Assembly: GCF_016888135.1 (NCBI RefSeq)
Contig: NZ_JACSWB010000174.1
Coordinates: 62,001 to 126,000 of the forward strand
Direction of reading: 5' to 3'
DNA from: Leptolyngbya sp. CCY15150
GTDB taxonomy: Bacteria > Cyanobacteriota > Cyanobacteriia > RECH01
DNA: 64,000 nt
Shown: positions 1 to 10,270 of the stretch, one piece after another
Numbering within the stretch: the first letter of the stretch is position 1
Layout: each line of letters begins with the position of its first letter
Translations under genes and position numbers: made by a program
The notes under the pieces: generated by a model
Told to the model about the DNA's origin: nothing
Database searches by the model: none
What the model saw: the letters and a program-made list of their open reading frames with translations, nothing else

Positions 1-2081
1 GGGATCACGAGGAAGACGAAGAAGAAACGCCACGGGCAAAGAGTGTCAAGAGCAAGCGCCGCACGCAGCCGCTCATTGACGAAGATGAAGATCTAGATGA
101 AGTGCTCAATGGCGATGAGAATGGCGCCAATCAGGTCAGCCTATCCCTAGCCCGTCCGCCCAAGCCTAAGGGTCGTCCACCGCAGCCCAAGGCTCCAAAC
201 ACAGCCCAGGCTCAGAAGAAGCGGTCTGGCGGCGGTTCTAGGGAAAACTCCCGCAACAACCGACGCGATCGCCGCGAGCAAGAGCAGAAGGACAAGCGGC
301 CAGAACATATTGTGTTGACCGATAGCCTCAGTGTCCACGACCTAGCAGCGGTGATTGGAGTTCCAGAAACCGAAATCATCAAAACCCTGTTCTTCAAGGG
401 CATTGCGGCTAACATCAACCAAATTCTAGATGTTCCAACGGCGATTACCGTCACGGAAGAGTTTGGCATTACGGCAGAAACCGCTGAAGCTGAAGCTGAA
501 GCGAAGAAAGTGACCGACATGATTGATGTGGGCGATCTAGAAAGCCTGCAGCGTCGTCCGCCGGTAGTCACCATTATGGGCCACGTCGATCACGGGAAAA
601 CCACCCTGCTCGACTCTATTCGGAAGACTAAGGTCGCCCAAGGAGAAGCTGGCGGTATCACCCAGCACATTGGGGCTTACCACGTCGATATGGGCGAAGG
701 AGACAACGCCCAACAGGTGGTATTCCTAGATACTCCAGGTCACGAAGCCTTCACGGCTATGCGGGCCCGAGGAACTCGGGTGACTGACATTGCTGTCCTT
801 GTGGTTGCTGCTGATGATGGGGTGCGTCCGCAAACCATCGAAGCCATTAGCCACGCCAAGGCAGCCGAAGTTCCCATCGTGGTTGCTATTAACAAGGTAG
901 ACAAGGAAGGGGCTCAGACCGAGCGCGTCAAGCAAGAGCTCACGGAATATGGTCTGGTGCCGGAAGAATGGGGCGGCAACACCATCATGGTGCCGGTGAG
1001 TGCCATCAATGGCGACAATCTCGACACCTTGCTGGAGATGATTCTCCTCGTAGCCGAAGTTGAAGATCTCTATGCCAACCCCGATCGCCCTGCTCGTGGG
1101 ACGGTCATTGAAGCCAACCTCGACAAGTCTCGTGGGCCAGTTGCAACCCTGTTGGTTCAAAATGGTTCCCTGCGAGTCGGCGATACCCTTGTAGCGGGTT
1201 CGTCCTTCTGTAAGGTGCGGGCCATGATTGACGATCGCCTCCAGCGGGTTGAGGCAGCCTATCCGTCCTTTGCAGTTGAAGTACTTGGCTTAAGCGAAGT
1301 ACCCGCCGCTGGGGATGAATTCGAGGTTTTCCGAGAAGAGAAGGAGGCGCGATCGGTTGCCGATTCTCGTAAGGAACAGCAACGTCAGTCTCGCCTGCAG
1401 CAGGCTATGGCATCTCGCCGAGTCTCCCTGAATACCCTGTCGATGCAGGCTCAGGAAGGCGAACTGAAGGAACTCAACCTCGTGCTGAAAGCCGACGTTC
1501 AGGGTTCCGTGGAAGCCATCTTGGGCTCTCTACAGCAGCTACCTCAGCAAGAAGTACAGCTTCGGGTGTTGCTGGCAGCGCCGGGTGAGGTAACTGAAAC
1601 CGACGTAGACTTGGCTGCGGCTAGTAATGCCGTGATCATTGGCTTCAATACCACCTTGGCAAGCGGTGCCCGTCAAGCGTCTGATGAAGCTGGCGTTGAC
1701 GTCCGCGAATACAACATCATCTACAAGCTCTTGGAAGATATTCAAGGAGCAATGGAAGGGTTGTTGGATCCTGAAATGGTGGAAGAACCACTAGGCCAGG
1801 TTGAAGTGCGGGCGGTCTTCCCGGTAGGCAAGGGGGCTGTAGCCGGTTGCTATGTGCAGTCGGGCAAGGCAATCCGGAACTGCCGTGTGCGGGTACGCCG
1901 AGGCAACGAAGTAGTTCACGAAGGTAATCTCGATTCCCTGAAACGGGTGAAGGATGACGTGAAAGAAGTCAATGCTGGCTATGAGTGCGGTATTGGCTTG
2001 GATAACTTCAACCGCTGGGAAGAAGGCGACATTGTCGAAACCTTCAAGCTGGTGAGCAAGCGACGGACGTTGACGGTATAG
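1..2081 (+). CDS. infB: Translation initiation factor IF-2, 3' part
   Basis: GTPase that brings initiator fMet-tRNA to the 30S subunit and promotes subunit joining. The reading frame is open from base 3, so the gene starts outside the window; about 692 codons are present. An acidic then basic, low-complexity N-terminal stretch is followed by the IF2 N domain, then the G domain with G1 GHVDHGKT (near base 580), G3 DTPGHE and G4 NKVD, and the C-terminal beta-barrel and tRNA-binding domains. An in-frame GTG at 102 is only an internal codon, because conserved linker sequence continues upstream of it. Cyanobacterial IF2 is usually near 1000 residues, so roughly 300 residues are missing at the edge. 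A strong terminator follows directly. Confidence 0.97.
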   Translation, partial: DHEEDEEETPRAKSVKSKRRTQPLIDEDEDLDEVLNGDENGANQVSLSLARPPKPKGRPPQPKAPNTAQAQKKRSGGGSRENSRNNRRDRREQEQKDKRPEHIVLTDSLSVHDLAAVIGVPETEIIKTLFFKGIAANINQILDVPTAITVTEEFGITAETAEAEAEAKKVTDMIDVGDLESLQRRPPVVTIMGHVDHGKTTLLDSIRKTKVAQGEAGGITQHIGAYHVDMGEGDNAQQVVFLDTPGHEAFTAMRARGTRVTDIAVLVVAADDGVRPQTIEAISHAKAAEVPIVVAINKVDKEGAQTERVKQELTEYGLVPEEWGGNTIMVPVSAINGDNLDTLLEMILLVAEVEDLYANPDRPARGTVIEANLDKSRGPVATLLVQNGSLRVGDTLVAGSSFCKVRAMIDDRLQRVEAAYPSFAVEVLGLSEVPAAGDEFEVFREEKEARSVADSRKEQQRQSRLQQAMASRRVSLNTLSMQAQEGELKELNLVLKADVQGSVEAILGSLQQLPQQEVQLRVLLAAPGEVTETDVDLAAASNAVIIGFNTTLASGARQASDEAGVDVREYNIIYKLLEDIQGAMEGLLDPEMVEEPLGQVEVRAVFPVGKGAVAGCYVQSGKAIRNCRVRVRRGNEVVHEGNLDSLKRVKDDVKEVNAGYECGIGLDNFNRWEEGDIVETFKLVSKRRTLTV

Positions 2082-2127
2082 TCGTCAACCCCATAGGCTC
2101 ACGTAGACTCACAACATATTGATATCC

Positions 2128-2155
2128 ATAGGGGGCGATCGCCCCCTATTTTTTT
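2128..2155 (+). terminator. Rho-independent terminator of infB
   Basis: A perfect 22-base palindrome (ATAGGGGGCG paired with CGCCCCCTAT around ATC/GAT) is followed by seven T. The HIP1 octamer GCGATCGC forms the apex of the stem. It lies about 47 bases after the infB stop. Confidence 0.9.
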
Positions 2156-2235
2156 GGCCGTCATTACTGGAACATGCCTACACCCTGCTCTATTTGCTCA
2201 GGCTTGGCATGAATCCCACAGCGACAGGGGACAAC

Positions 2236-3042
2236 CTAAGCTCCCATACCCGAGTAATGCTTGAGCCCCCTATGCCACAGCCAGCGATTCAGCAGCCAGA
2301 AGATGGCAATCCACCCGAAGGTGACCAGAAACGCCTGGGTCAGATTTACCGGCAGCCCTACGATCAGGCTGGCTGGAATACTAATCAAGTAGGGAAACGG
2401 TGTCCACAGGACAAGCGATCGCACCATAGGCGGAAAAACCTCAAGGGGGGCGACCATACCCGAGAGAAATAGATAGAGCAAAAACCAGAACTGCTCAATG
2501 GCAACAGCCCGCTCCATCCAAAAGGCAAACATAGCAAAGGTGTATTGGATTAAGAAGCGCAGGATAAAGGCCAGCACGGTCATCATCAAGCCCAGACCTA
2601 GGTTAGCAAGATCGGGCTGCCAGAGAGCATCGGGGTAGAGGGTGAAGAATAGCACCATCATGCCGATGACCAAGGGAAGTCGCGCTAGCCGTTCTGCCGT
2701 GTGGGAGGCGAAATGATGCCAGCCAGGATCCAAGGGCTGCAATAACTTAGCGGAAAGCGTTCCTTCCACCACCTGCCGTTCAAACTCCCAAATCACCCAA
2801 ACGACGGTCAGTTGGCGCACGAGGAAGACCGCGAAGAAATAGCGGACAAACTCTAGGGAGGACAGGGCAAACTGTCCGGTCTCAGACGCCTGCACCCAAA
2901 CCCCCATGAGAATCAGCGGTAGGCTACCCGAGAGCACCCAAAACAACAGCTCTGCCCGGTATTCCAACATGTAGGCGTAGTACACCACCATCAACGTTCG
3001 AGCAATATGCCAGGGACGCCGCCCCTGAAAGAGGGTTGTCAT
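2236..3042 (-). CDS. ABC-2 type exporter permease
   Basis: Integral membrane permease of about 268 residues with roughly six hydrophobic segments, of the ABC-2 type found beside NatA-like ATPases (COG4587/COG3694 group). Its ATG overlaps the stop of the upstream ATPase gene by four bases (ATGA), which implies translational coupling and a shared transporter. These exporters usually have two different permeases; only one is here, so the second may lie elsewhere or this one may form a homodimer. The substrate cannot be read from the sequence. Confidence 0.85.
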   Translation of the reverse strand: MTTLFQGRRPWHIARTLMVVYYAYMLEYRAELLFWVLSGSLPLILMGVWVQASETGQFALSSLEFVRYFFAVFLVRQLTVVWVIWEFERQVVEGTLSAKLLQPLDPGWHHFASHTAERLARLPLVIGMMVLFFTLYPDALWQPDLANLGLGLMMTVLAFILRFLIQYTFAMFAFWMERAVAIEQFWFLLYLFLSGMVAPLEVFPPMVRSLVLWTPFPYLISIPASLIVGLPVNLTQAFLVTFGWIAIFWLLNRWLWHRGLKHYSGMGA

Positions 3043-4046
3043 GACGCTACATGTCCTTGCTGAAAAACTCGGCCAATCACATCTTCAACCGGTGGATCGG
3101 TGACCGTGAGATCAATCACATCCAGATCGGCTAGCAAACGAGCAATCACGGCAGGGAGCTGGTCGCGATGCACTAGAAACCTGGCAACACAGCCTTCAAC
3201 TGCTTCTAGCTCTCCGTAGGACTGGAGGCGATCGCTTAAGGACTGCGGCGCAAGCGAGGCAGACTGCTCACCCAGTTCCACCGTCACCTCTCGATAAGGT
3301 GCGAACTTCTCCAATAAGTTCTCTAAGCCGCCATCGTAAATCAAGCGCCCGGCATGGATCAGCATCACCCGCTGACAGAGGGCCGTAATATCAGCCATGT
3401 AATGACTGGTCAGCAAAATCGTGGCACCATAGCGCTGATTATACTCCCGCAAAAAGTTACGGACGCTCACCTGAGCATTCACATCTAGCCCTAACGTCGG
3501 TTCGTCTAGAAACAACACCTGAGGACGATGCACCAAAGCTGCCAGCACTTCTGCCTTCATCCGTTCCCCCAAAGACAGCTTGCGCACCGGTTGAGTCAGC
3601 TTGCCCTCCAGGGACAGCATCTCCACCAGCTCACCAACTCGATGGCGAAACTCTCGTTCCTCAATGCCATACACAGCGGCATTAATCCGCAGAGAATCCA
3701 TAGCAGGCAGATCCCAAATGAGCTGCTGCTTCTGCCCCATCACCAGAGTAATGCTTTGCAAAAAGGAGCGATCGCGTTGATAAGGGACATGGCCAGCCAC
3801 CCGTATATCCCCGGTCGATGGATGAATCAAGCCCGTGAGCATCTTCAGGGTCGTCGTTTTCCCAGCTCCATTGGGGCCTAGAAATCCCACCACTTCCCCC
3901 GGCTCAATGGTGAAAGAAACATCTTGTACAGCATTGACCTGGTGGTAGGTGCGCTTGAACAAATGCTGTAGCGTTCCCCGCAATCCCGGCTGCTTAACGG
4001 CAACCGGATAGGTCTTGCTGAGATGGTGGACTGAAATCATTGACAT
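3039..4046 (-). CDS. ABC transporter ATP-binding protein (NatA-like)
   Basis: ATPase subunit of the exporter whose permease follows it. Walker A GPNGAGKTT, Q-loop GQKQQL, signature LSLGERMK (an unusual form of LSGGQ) and Walker B VLFLDEPT are all visible, followed by an H-loop TSHYM. The 335 residues include a C-terminal extension of about 90 residues after the nucleotide-binding domain, typical of COG4586 exporters. A second ATG two codons downstream (MISVHHL) is an alternative start. It is divergent from the GT2 gene across about 490 bases. Confidence 0.9.
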   Translation of the reverse strand: MSMISVHHLSKTYPVAVKQPGLRGTLQHLFKRTYHQVNAVQDVSFTIEPGEVVGFLGPNGAGKTTTLKMLTGLIHPSTGDIRVAGHVPYQRDRSFLQSITLVMGQKQQLIWDLPAMDSLRINAAVYGIEEREFRHRVGELVEMLSLEGKLTQPVRKLSLGERMKAEVLAALVHRPQVLFLDEPTLGLDVNAQVSVRNFLREYNQRYGATILLTSHYMADITALCQRVMLIHAGRLIYDGGLENLLEKFAPYREVTVELGEQSASLAPQSLSDRLQSYGELEAVEGCVARFLVHRDQLPAVIARLLADLDVIDLTVTDPPVEDVIGRVFQQGHVAS

Positions 4047-4533
4047 GTAGCAGAACTGGGCTAAAGACCTTGAACAGAGAACCAGCGCCGCTCTATACCC
4101 TCAGACTCTTCTCAGAACCCTCTCATCTCAGCGGCTGGCCCATCTCTTACTAATAGAAGAGTAGCGCGCCAAGCCTACATTTGCCGGAGATATCCAGCCT
4201 CAGTCTAGACAGCAGGATTGCCTAACCCATGACAGACCTAACCGAGTCAGGCCTCAGCGTTCCCCCGAGATCCCGATGGGATCTAGACGTCCTGATCCTC
4301 CATCTATGATTTGCATCAATCCAAGCAGGGCTACAATCCGTAGCTTAAATAAAGCCAAACGTCGTTGGCGAGGTTACACACCTTGAGGTGGTTGCCCTAG
4401 GCAGTCTGTTTTTTCGAAAAAGCAACTAGACTGTTTACAAAACTAAATATTAGTCAACATCTGCGGTATAGCCTCAAGCAAGCGGTATCTACTTCTCAGT
4501 CCCTAGCTTTTGTCCATCATTTGAGTCTTGTTT
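4047..4533. other. Divergent intergenic region
   Basis: No gene seen in 487 bases between two divergent genes. It holds an inverted repeat AGATCCC-GAT-GGGATCT at 4268-4284 and an A/T-rich stretch at about 4420-4455 that probably carries promoters for one or both sides. No recognised operator was found. Confidence 0.5.
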
Positions 4534-6978
4534 ATGACCCCTCCTTCACTGCAGAATCATCGCTCCGCACGCGTCCAGGCGCGCTGGCATGTCTACCCTG
4601 CCACGCTCATAGGGTTTGGGCTGATGGTCAGTGTGGCATTCGTGATGGTGGCATGGCTAGGAGGGCATGGCCCGACCCAGCAAATTGCTCAACAAATTCA
4701 ATGGTTTCAACAGCATCCGCCCACTTGGGTGCAGGCTCCTGCCCTATCCTTAGAGCACCTCCTGATTCCCACGATCGCTCTCTTGGGGACAGTGCTGATC
4801 ACCATGAAGCTGTCGCCCCAGCCGAATACATGGTCACGGGGCATTGTTGTCGGTACCTTGGCGATATTGACCCTGCGCTACCTTCTCTGGCGATCGCTCT
4901 CCACGTTGAACTTCGGCACTCCCCTATCCGGATTGCTGAGCGTGGGTCTGCTGGGTCTGGAGTTACTTACCCTGAGCGCCAGCACGATCCAACTCTTCTT
5001 ACTCTTCAAGGTGCGCGATCGCCGGCGAGAGGCCGATGTCCTATCCGTCGATGTCCAGTCGGGTGACTACCGGCCCTCCGTTGACGTCTTGATCCCCACC
5101 TACGATGAACCCGAAGCCATCCTGCGGCGCACCGTCATTGGCTGCCAGGCCATGGACTATGCCAACCATCGGGTCTATCTGCTAGACGATACCTGCCGCC
5201 CTGGAGTACAGCACTTGGCCCAAGAACTCGGCTGTGAGTACATCACCCGCCCCGACAATCGTCACGCCAAGGCTGGCAACCTCAACCATGCGATCGCCCA
5301 AACCACAGGAGACCTGATCGTGGTCTTCGATGCGGACTTCGTGCCCACCACTAATTTTCTAACTCGCACCCTAGGCTTCTTCCAAAAACCCAATGTGGCC
5401 CTGGTGCAAACCCCCCAATCGTTCTATAACCCCGATCCCCTAGCCCGAAATCTCCGCCTAGAATCGGTGCTGACCCCAGAAGAAGAAGTCTTCTATCGGC
5501 AAATCCAGCCCATGCGCGACGGCACCCGCAGCGTCACCTGTTGCGGCAGTTCCTTTGTGGTGCGGCGTAGTGCCCTAGAACCTCTGGGTGGATTTGATAC
5601 TGAATCCATTGCCGAGGACTATTTCACCGGCGTGCGCCTGTCGGCATTAGACTATGACTTGGTCTATCTCAATGAAAAACTCAGCGCCGGTCTAGCGCCC
5701 GAAAACATGGCCGACTATGCCACCCAGCGAATTCGTTGGGCGCGAGGCACCTTGCAAGCCCTGTTCATCCAAGCCAATCCCCTAACTCTGCCAGGTCTCA
5801 CCTGGGTTCAGCGCTTAGTGCATCTAGAGGGATTACTGCACTGGTTTACCAACCTCTCCCGCATTGGATTTTTGCTGATGCCCTTGGTCTACGCCTTTAT
5901 GGGGATCATTCCCATCTGGGCCACGCCAAGCGAACTGGTCTATTTCTTTCTGCCCTACTATGCCGTGCAGATGGTAACCTTTGCTTGGCTCAACGATCGC
6001 TCCCGCTCAGCCCTGCTGTCAGATCTATACTCCATCGTCCTTTGCTTTCCCATTGCCCTGGCCGTTCTGCAAACGCTCATCCGTCCCTTTTCCCGTGGCT
6101 TCAAGGTCACACCGAAGGGAACCGAGAGCGATCGCTTTCGGTTTAATTGGGTCTTAGCCAGTCCGCTAATCCTATTGTTCATCGCCACGGCTGCCAGCCT
6201 CTGGGTCAACGTTGGCATGTACCTCATGCAGCGCTTTTGGGTGCATCACATGATGGCGGATGGCGCAAATGCCATGAAGAGCTATGGGCTAGGCTGGATC
6301 TGGAGTGCCTATAACTTAGTAATGGTGGGTCTAGCGCTGTTAATTCTGCTGGATGTGCCGCGTCCTGATTCCCATCCCTGGTTCCCCCTGCAGCGCACCG
6401 TGCGGTTGACCATGCACCTTCCCAGCAGCGTATCCCAGCTTCCTCAACTAGCTCTGCACCATGTAACCGACGACCAAAGCAGATTGCCTGGATGGTCTCC
6501 AGTTCGGGCCGAGGAGTCGTCATCCGTGTCGCCTGCCCATCTGCCAAAGCCAACCTTTTGGGGAACAACGACCTTACTCTCCCAGGTGGGCATGGAAGTC
6601 GCCCTGCCCAAGCTTGATCAACAGCCCCACATCCCTGGCGGTGACTTAGCCGTCACCCTAGAGATGGTGGAAGAACAACTGGCGATCGCTGGTCAGATTA
6701 CTCACATGGGCGATCGCCATGGGATACCGGTGGTGCAGATTCGCTTTGATGAGCTGACCCTAGCCCAACAGCGACAAATGATCCAACTCCTCTTTTGCCG
6801 ACCAGGACAGTGGCAGCGCCATCAAACGCCTGGCGAGTTGGAAACCCTGTGGTTGCTGACCCGCACGCTGCTACGCCCCCATGCTCTACTTGCAGCAGGA
6901 GAGCCTCGAACCATCGCCGTGTCCAGCGTTAGACGACGTAAAGGTGGTCGGCCTGCTGACGAATGGCGGCTAAGTTAA
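4534..6978 (+). CDS. Cellulose-synthase-like GT2 glycosyltransferase
   Basis: Inner-membrane processive family 2 glycosyltransferase resembling BcsA, predicted to polymerise a beta-glucan from UDP-glucose. The protein is 814 residues from ATG 4534 (a TTG two codons upstream is less likely). Transmembrane helices at about 25-45, 75-95 and 103-155 precede the catalytic domain, with YDEP, LLDDT, DADF, QTPQSFYNPDP, an AED in place of TED, and QRIRW (about residues 188-402). Four or more membrane helices follow. The C-terminal 170 residues look like a degenerate PilZ domain: an SQVGMEV stretch resembles the second PilZ motif, but the RxxxR arginine pair is not clear. No bcsB-, bcsC- or HlyD-type partner is adjacent. 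The 3' end overlaps the convergent SRPBCC gene by 50 bases. Confidence 0.85.
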   Translation: MTPPSLQNHRSARVQARWHVYPATLIGFGLMVSVAFVMVAWLGGHGPTQQIAQQIQWFQQHPPTWVQAPALSLEHLLIPTIALLGTVLITMKLSPQPNTWSRGIVVGTLAILTLRYLLWRSLSTLNFGTPLSGLLSVGLLGLELLTLSASTIQLFLLFKVRDRRREADVLSVDVQSGDYRPSVDVLIPTYDEPEAILRRTVIGCQAMDYANHRVYLLDDTCRPGVQHLAQELGCEYITRPDNRHAKAGNLNHAIAQTTGDLIVVFDADFVPTTNFLTRTLGFFQKPNVALVQTPQSFYNPDPLARNLRLESVLTPEEEVFYRQIQPMRDGTRSVTCCGSSFVVRRSALEPLGGFDTESIAEDYFTGVRLSALDYDLVYLNEKLSAGLAPENMADYATQRIRWARGTLQALFIQANPLTLPGLTWVQRLVHLEGLLHWFTNLSRIGFLLMPLVYAFMGIIPIWATPSELVYFFLPYYAVQMVTFAWLNDRSRSALLSDLYSIVLCFPIALAVLQTLIRPFSRGFKVTPKGTESDRFRFNWVLASPLILLFIATAASLWVNVGMYLMQRFWVHHMMADGANAMKSYGLGWIWSAYNLVMVGLALLILLDVPRPDSHPWFPLQRTVRLTMHLPSSVSQLPQLALHHVTDDQSRLPGWSPVRAEESSSVSPAHLPKPTFWGTTTLLSQVGMEVALPKLDQQPHIPGGDLAVTLEMVEEQLAIAGQITHMGDRHGIPVVQIRFDELTLAQQRQMIQLLFCRPGQWQRHQTPGELETLWLLTRTLLRPHALLAAGEPRTIAVSSVRRRKGGRPADEWRLS

Positions 6979-7528
6979 GCATAAGATTCTTGCGAAGATG
7001 GCGCTCGATCAACCCAATGGGCATCAAGCGCGTCGGTTCAATCTGCACCACATAGTGCAGATGGGTACCTGCCTGGCCAGCTTGCTCTTGGGGCCGTAGA
7101 TTCCAGCTTCCCGAGAAAGCACGAAAGTCTCCTTCAACCATCTGAAAATCAATGCGGTGGGGGAATGACTCGGCCATATCTAGCACCACCCGAGCACAAA
7201 AGCGAATCGCCAGAAAGCACTCGGCACCAATTTGCTCAATCCGCGTGGTATGGGCATCAGGACTGGCCAGGATACGGCTTTGGTCGAGGTTGGGAATGAA
7301 GTCTGCCAGGTGATCGTAGTCGGTTAAAAGCTGCCAGATTTGCTCTAGGGAATGGGGTAGCCAGATCTCTGCCGTAATCCGGCGCGATCGCTGCCCCAGG
7401 GTTTCCGTTGCAATCTCTATTCCTGCACTGCTGGACAAAGCCTCGACGTCTGGCTCAGTTACGCCTAGATCCACAGCCTGAAGCTCAGGCGTCAGGGTCT
7501 CACTTTCTTCAGAATAGGATTGATTCAT
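6929..7528 (-). CDS. SRPBCC (START/polyketide cyclase-like) family protein
   Basis: Soluble protein of 199 residues with an acidic, probably disordered first 40 residues and then a helix-grip fold domain of the Coq10/cyclase type: EIWLPHSLEQIWQLLTDYD is the typical opening strand and helix. Such proteins bind hydrophobic ligands; the ligand here is unknown. The ATG at 7528 is the first start. Its last 50 bases overlap the 3' end of the convergent GT2 gene, so the two transcripts are complementary there. Confidence 0.75.
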   Translation of the reverse strand: MNQSYSEESETLTPELQAVDLGVTEPDVEALSSSAGIEIATETLGQRSRRITAEIWLPHSLEQIWQLLTDYDHLADFIPNLDQSRILASPDAHTTRIEQIGAECFLAIRFCARVVLDMAESFPHRIDFQMVEGDFRAFSGSWNLRPQEQAGQAGTHLHYVVQIEPTRLMPIGLIERHLRKNLMLNLAAIRQQADHLYVV

Positions 7529-7579
7529 TGATAACCTCTAATGCTCGACCAACTGAGATCTGGTTCTTGAGTCTTGTAG

Positions 7580-7609
7580 GGTGCCGTTAGGCGTAGCCGT
7601 AACGGTACC
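7580..7609. repeat. Short palindromic repeat
   Basis: GGTGCCGTTA at 7580-7589 and TAACGGTACC at 7600-7609 form a 10-base stem with one mismatch around a 10-base loop. The sequence resembles the dispersed GTAGGGTGCGTTA-type intergenic palindromes common in cyanobacterial genomes (recalled, not searched). It sits about 50 bases upstream of the SRPBCC start. Confidence 0.6.
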
Positions 7610-7816
7610 TGTACCTTGGATGCATTACCTACTTGAGCAGAGCCATGCCAACGTCTCTACACATCCCACCAATTGCTCACCTGAGAGTTTTTGAGCTCAG
7701 ACACCTCCTATGAGGCACCTGCTAGGGCATGGGCCGACGGTGAACTCTTCAGACCATGAGTATATTTCTCTACCTATCACCCATCTATCCTACCCAATTT
7801 CTTGTACTAAGCAATC

Positions 7817-9907
7817 CTATGCTTGGGGAAGCGTCAGCACAAAACAGGTTTCCCAATGGGTACGAGGCTCAGCCTGATCACGATCCCCATCCCCTGCCCT
7901 CACTGGGGCCGAGATGGGCTGGCTCGATACCTCAATCGTGCCATTCAGATGTTCAACCAGCCCTTTAACCAGTGCTAGACCCAGACCTGTTCCTGGAATT
8001 GCCTTTTGCGTAATGCCTCGACCACGCCGGAATTTATCAAAGATATAGGGCATATCCTCAGCATCAATGCCTTCGCCCACATTACAAAGCGTGACGCGCA
8101 GCAGGGGTAACCCGGCAGGCGATCGCTCAGACATGACCTGCAAATGGACATCTGTACTCACCGCCGCATATTTTTTAGCGTTGGTTAACAGCTCGGTCAA
8201 GATACGCTGCAAACTGTCCGTATCCGTACGAATACTGAGATTTTGCTTAGGTATATCTACGGCAAATCGAATATCGCGGCTGGCAAAATCATCATCAAAG
8301 GACTGGGCAATGCCACGAATCATGCTGTAAACGTCGATTTTGTGGCGATAGCTCGATGCGCTCCCCGTTTCGATTTTTTGCAGGGCAAGCAAGTCATTAA
8401 TCAGACTTGTTTCCTGAGCACATTGCTCTTCTAAAATATCCAGATACTTCTGGCGGCGCTCCTCCGACAGATTGGCTTGACGCAACATGCGAATGGCCAA
8501 GGTCATGCTGGTGAGGGGCGTACGCAGTTCATGGCTCATGGTGCTGAGAAACTCATCCTTAAGCTGATTAAGCTGCTGCAGCTGCTCAATTTGCTGACGA
8601 GTTTTGGCATAAAGCTTAGCCTGCACATCTAGACTATGCTTCAGTTGTGCCGTGCGCTCTTCCACCAACGACTGCACCTGTTGGAGCGTATGAGATTGAA
8701 TAATAGCCGTACCCACTTGAGCTGCCACCAGCTTCAGGAAGTCTAGCTCTTCCGATTGCCATACACAAGGTTGGTGATGTTGAATCGCCAAGTAGCCCAG
8801 CACCTTACCGTGGCTCTCTAAGGGCACCAGCACCAACGATGGCATGATCGAACTATCGAGGGGAGAGGCGTGGAGAGAGCAAGCATCATTCTCGACCCTG
8901 ACCGCACTCAATGAAGAGGCTAAGGAACTGGGAAGTGCTAGAACATCTTGGGGATGGAGATACAGGTGTTGACAAGACGGACAATCCGACAGCGCGAAGG
9001 AGTGATTGATCCAAGTGCCCGCATGACGATCATCGCCATCGAAGGCGATCGCTAGCGCCTCTGGTTGAGGGAGTTCACAGGTTTGAGGCCACTGATGGGC
9101 AACAGAGACCCGCACACCTACGATGGCCGAGCGAGCCTGGCGCTGGTAGGCCGGGTCGGAATACTTCAGGAGCAAAATAAACCCACGGCTAACCTGAAGC
9201 GTCGATACAACCTCGCTCAGAGCCTGCTCAAAAATATGTTCTAGCGTTTCCGTATGGCGAACAGCGGTCACCAACTGTCCAATCACGCCCTGGTAGCGGC
9301 GCTGTTGCCGCACCTGCTGCTGAAATTGAGCGTGGGACATGGCGATCGCTAAGGGTTCTGCCAAATCATTTAGTAGTTGCACGTCTGCCTCCATCCATTG
9401 GTAAGGCTGCGATCGCATCACAGCAAAGACTCCATTGACACAGTGATCCAAACGGGTCACCACAGCTAGCAAGGAACGGGGCTGGTTCCATGATGCCGTG
9501 GACTGTCCGGTGCGATCGCTTAAAACAGAAAGCCATTCTAGGATGTCTCCCGTGAGCCAGTGTTGGCTGGCTTTGGCGGTAAGGTCTTGAATAGCCAGAA
9601 CATTTGACTTGGCAAACAAGGTGGCGATCGCTGGGTGCTCTAGGATATTCAGCAAGCAAGGGGAACGATAGCCAGGACATGGGTTGTGAATTCCTTGCTT
9701 GTGCCAGTACAGAGTCTGCAGCCCCGATTGTCCTGGAATGGCTTGAATCAGGGCTACGGCATCTGCGGAAACGAGGGCTCCAAGGGCTTGGGCAAACCGG
9801 CTCAACAGATCGTGAGGATGTTGATCTGACAGCAAGCCTTGAGTCAATTGCTTCAATAGCTCTGACGCAGTAGCAATAGGAGTATGGGGGACTGACGTAA
9901 TGTTCAA
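7817..9907 (-). CDS. GAF-domain sensor histidine kinase
   Basis: Cytoplasmic two-component kinase of 696 residues with no membrane segment. Two GAF-like domains (about 20-195 and 205-400) precede a coiled coil (about 400-450), a HisKA dimerisation domain with the phospho-acceptor in MSHELRTP (about 460), and a HATPase domain with N-box ELLTNAKKYA, an F-box-like FDKF and G-box GTGLGLALV. No response regulator is adjacent, so it is an orphan kinase. The second GAF has SxxCPSCQHL, which could bind a metal or cofactor, but it lacks a recognisable bilin-binding context. The start is a TTG without a good Shine-Dalgarno site, so the exact N terminus is uncertain. Confidence 0.88.
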   Translation of the reverse strand: MNITSVPHTPIATASELLKQLTQGLLSDQHPHDLLSRFAQALGALVSADAVALIQAIPGQSGLQTLYWHKQGIHNPCPGYRSPCLLNILEHPAIATLFAKSNVLAIQDLTAKASQHWLTGDILEWLSVLSDRTGQSTASWNQPRSLLAVVTRLDHCVNGVFAVMRSQPYQWMEADVQLLNDLAEPLAIAMSHAQFQQQVRQQRRYQGVIGQLVTAVRHTETLEHIFEQALSEVVSTLQVSRGFILLLKYSDPAYQRQARSAIVGVRVSVAHQWPQTCELPQPEALAIAFDGDDRHAGTWINHSFALSDCPSCQHLYLHPQDVLALPSSLASSLSAVRVENDACSLHASPLDSSIMPSLVLVPLESHGKVLGYLAIQHHQPCVWQSEELDFLKLVAAQVGTAIIQSHTLQQVQSLVEERTAQLKHSLDVQAKLYAKTRQQIEQLQQLNQLKDEFLSTMSHELRTPLTSMTLAIRMLRQANLSEERRQKYLDILEEQCAQETSLINDLLALQKIETGSASSYRHKIDVYSMIRGIAQSFDDDFASRDIRFAVDIPKQNLSIRTDTDSLQRILTELLTNAKKYAAVSTDVHLQVMSERSPAGLPLLRVTLCNVGEGIDAEDMPYIFDKFRRGRGITQKAIPGTGLGLALVKGLVEHLNGTIEVSSQPISAPVRAGDGDRDQAEPRTHWETCFVLTLPQA

Positions 9908-10270
9908 CGCAGGAAAGGGTTACTAATGCGAAGATGAATGACTCAAATCCAGACCTGGGCGATCGCGTTCAAGAGATGCTGATCATCATAGATTGGCCTT
10001 AGCCTACACGGTTATTCCCCCCAACAGAATCCGTGAATTCCCTACGATTCTGGGCAGTGCGGAAAACTAAATTGCCTTTCTTCGATTATGGTCTCGGTAA
10101 TCTTGATGACCATTGCTTGATCTACCATGAGGAGGGATTTTTTGCGGTGCATGGGATCCAGCAACACCGTTCAAACCTAACAGCGATCGCGTCAGCCAGC
10201 TTGAGATATGTCAGGATAGAAGCACGTCTAGTTGATATCTCCTGGTTGTTGATACTGAAGTGAGCAGACA
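9908..10270. other. Intergenic region without a supported gene
   Basis: 363 bases between the divergent histidine kinase and rnz. A 76-codon open frame at 10033-10263 has no recognisable features and was not called. Presumably holds both promoters; no operator was recognised. Confidence 0.4.

Noticed and set aside
2119-2472. 117-codon plus-strand frame after infB
   Set aside because: It starts in the infB terminator and then runs antisense to the ABC permease gene.
10033-10263. 76-codon open frame upstream of rnz
   Set aside because: No domain, no good ribosome-binding site, and it ends within the rnz upstream region; looks like chance.
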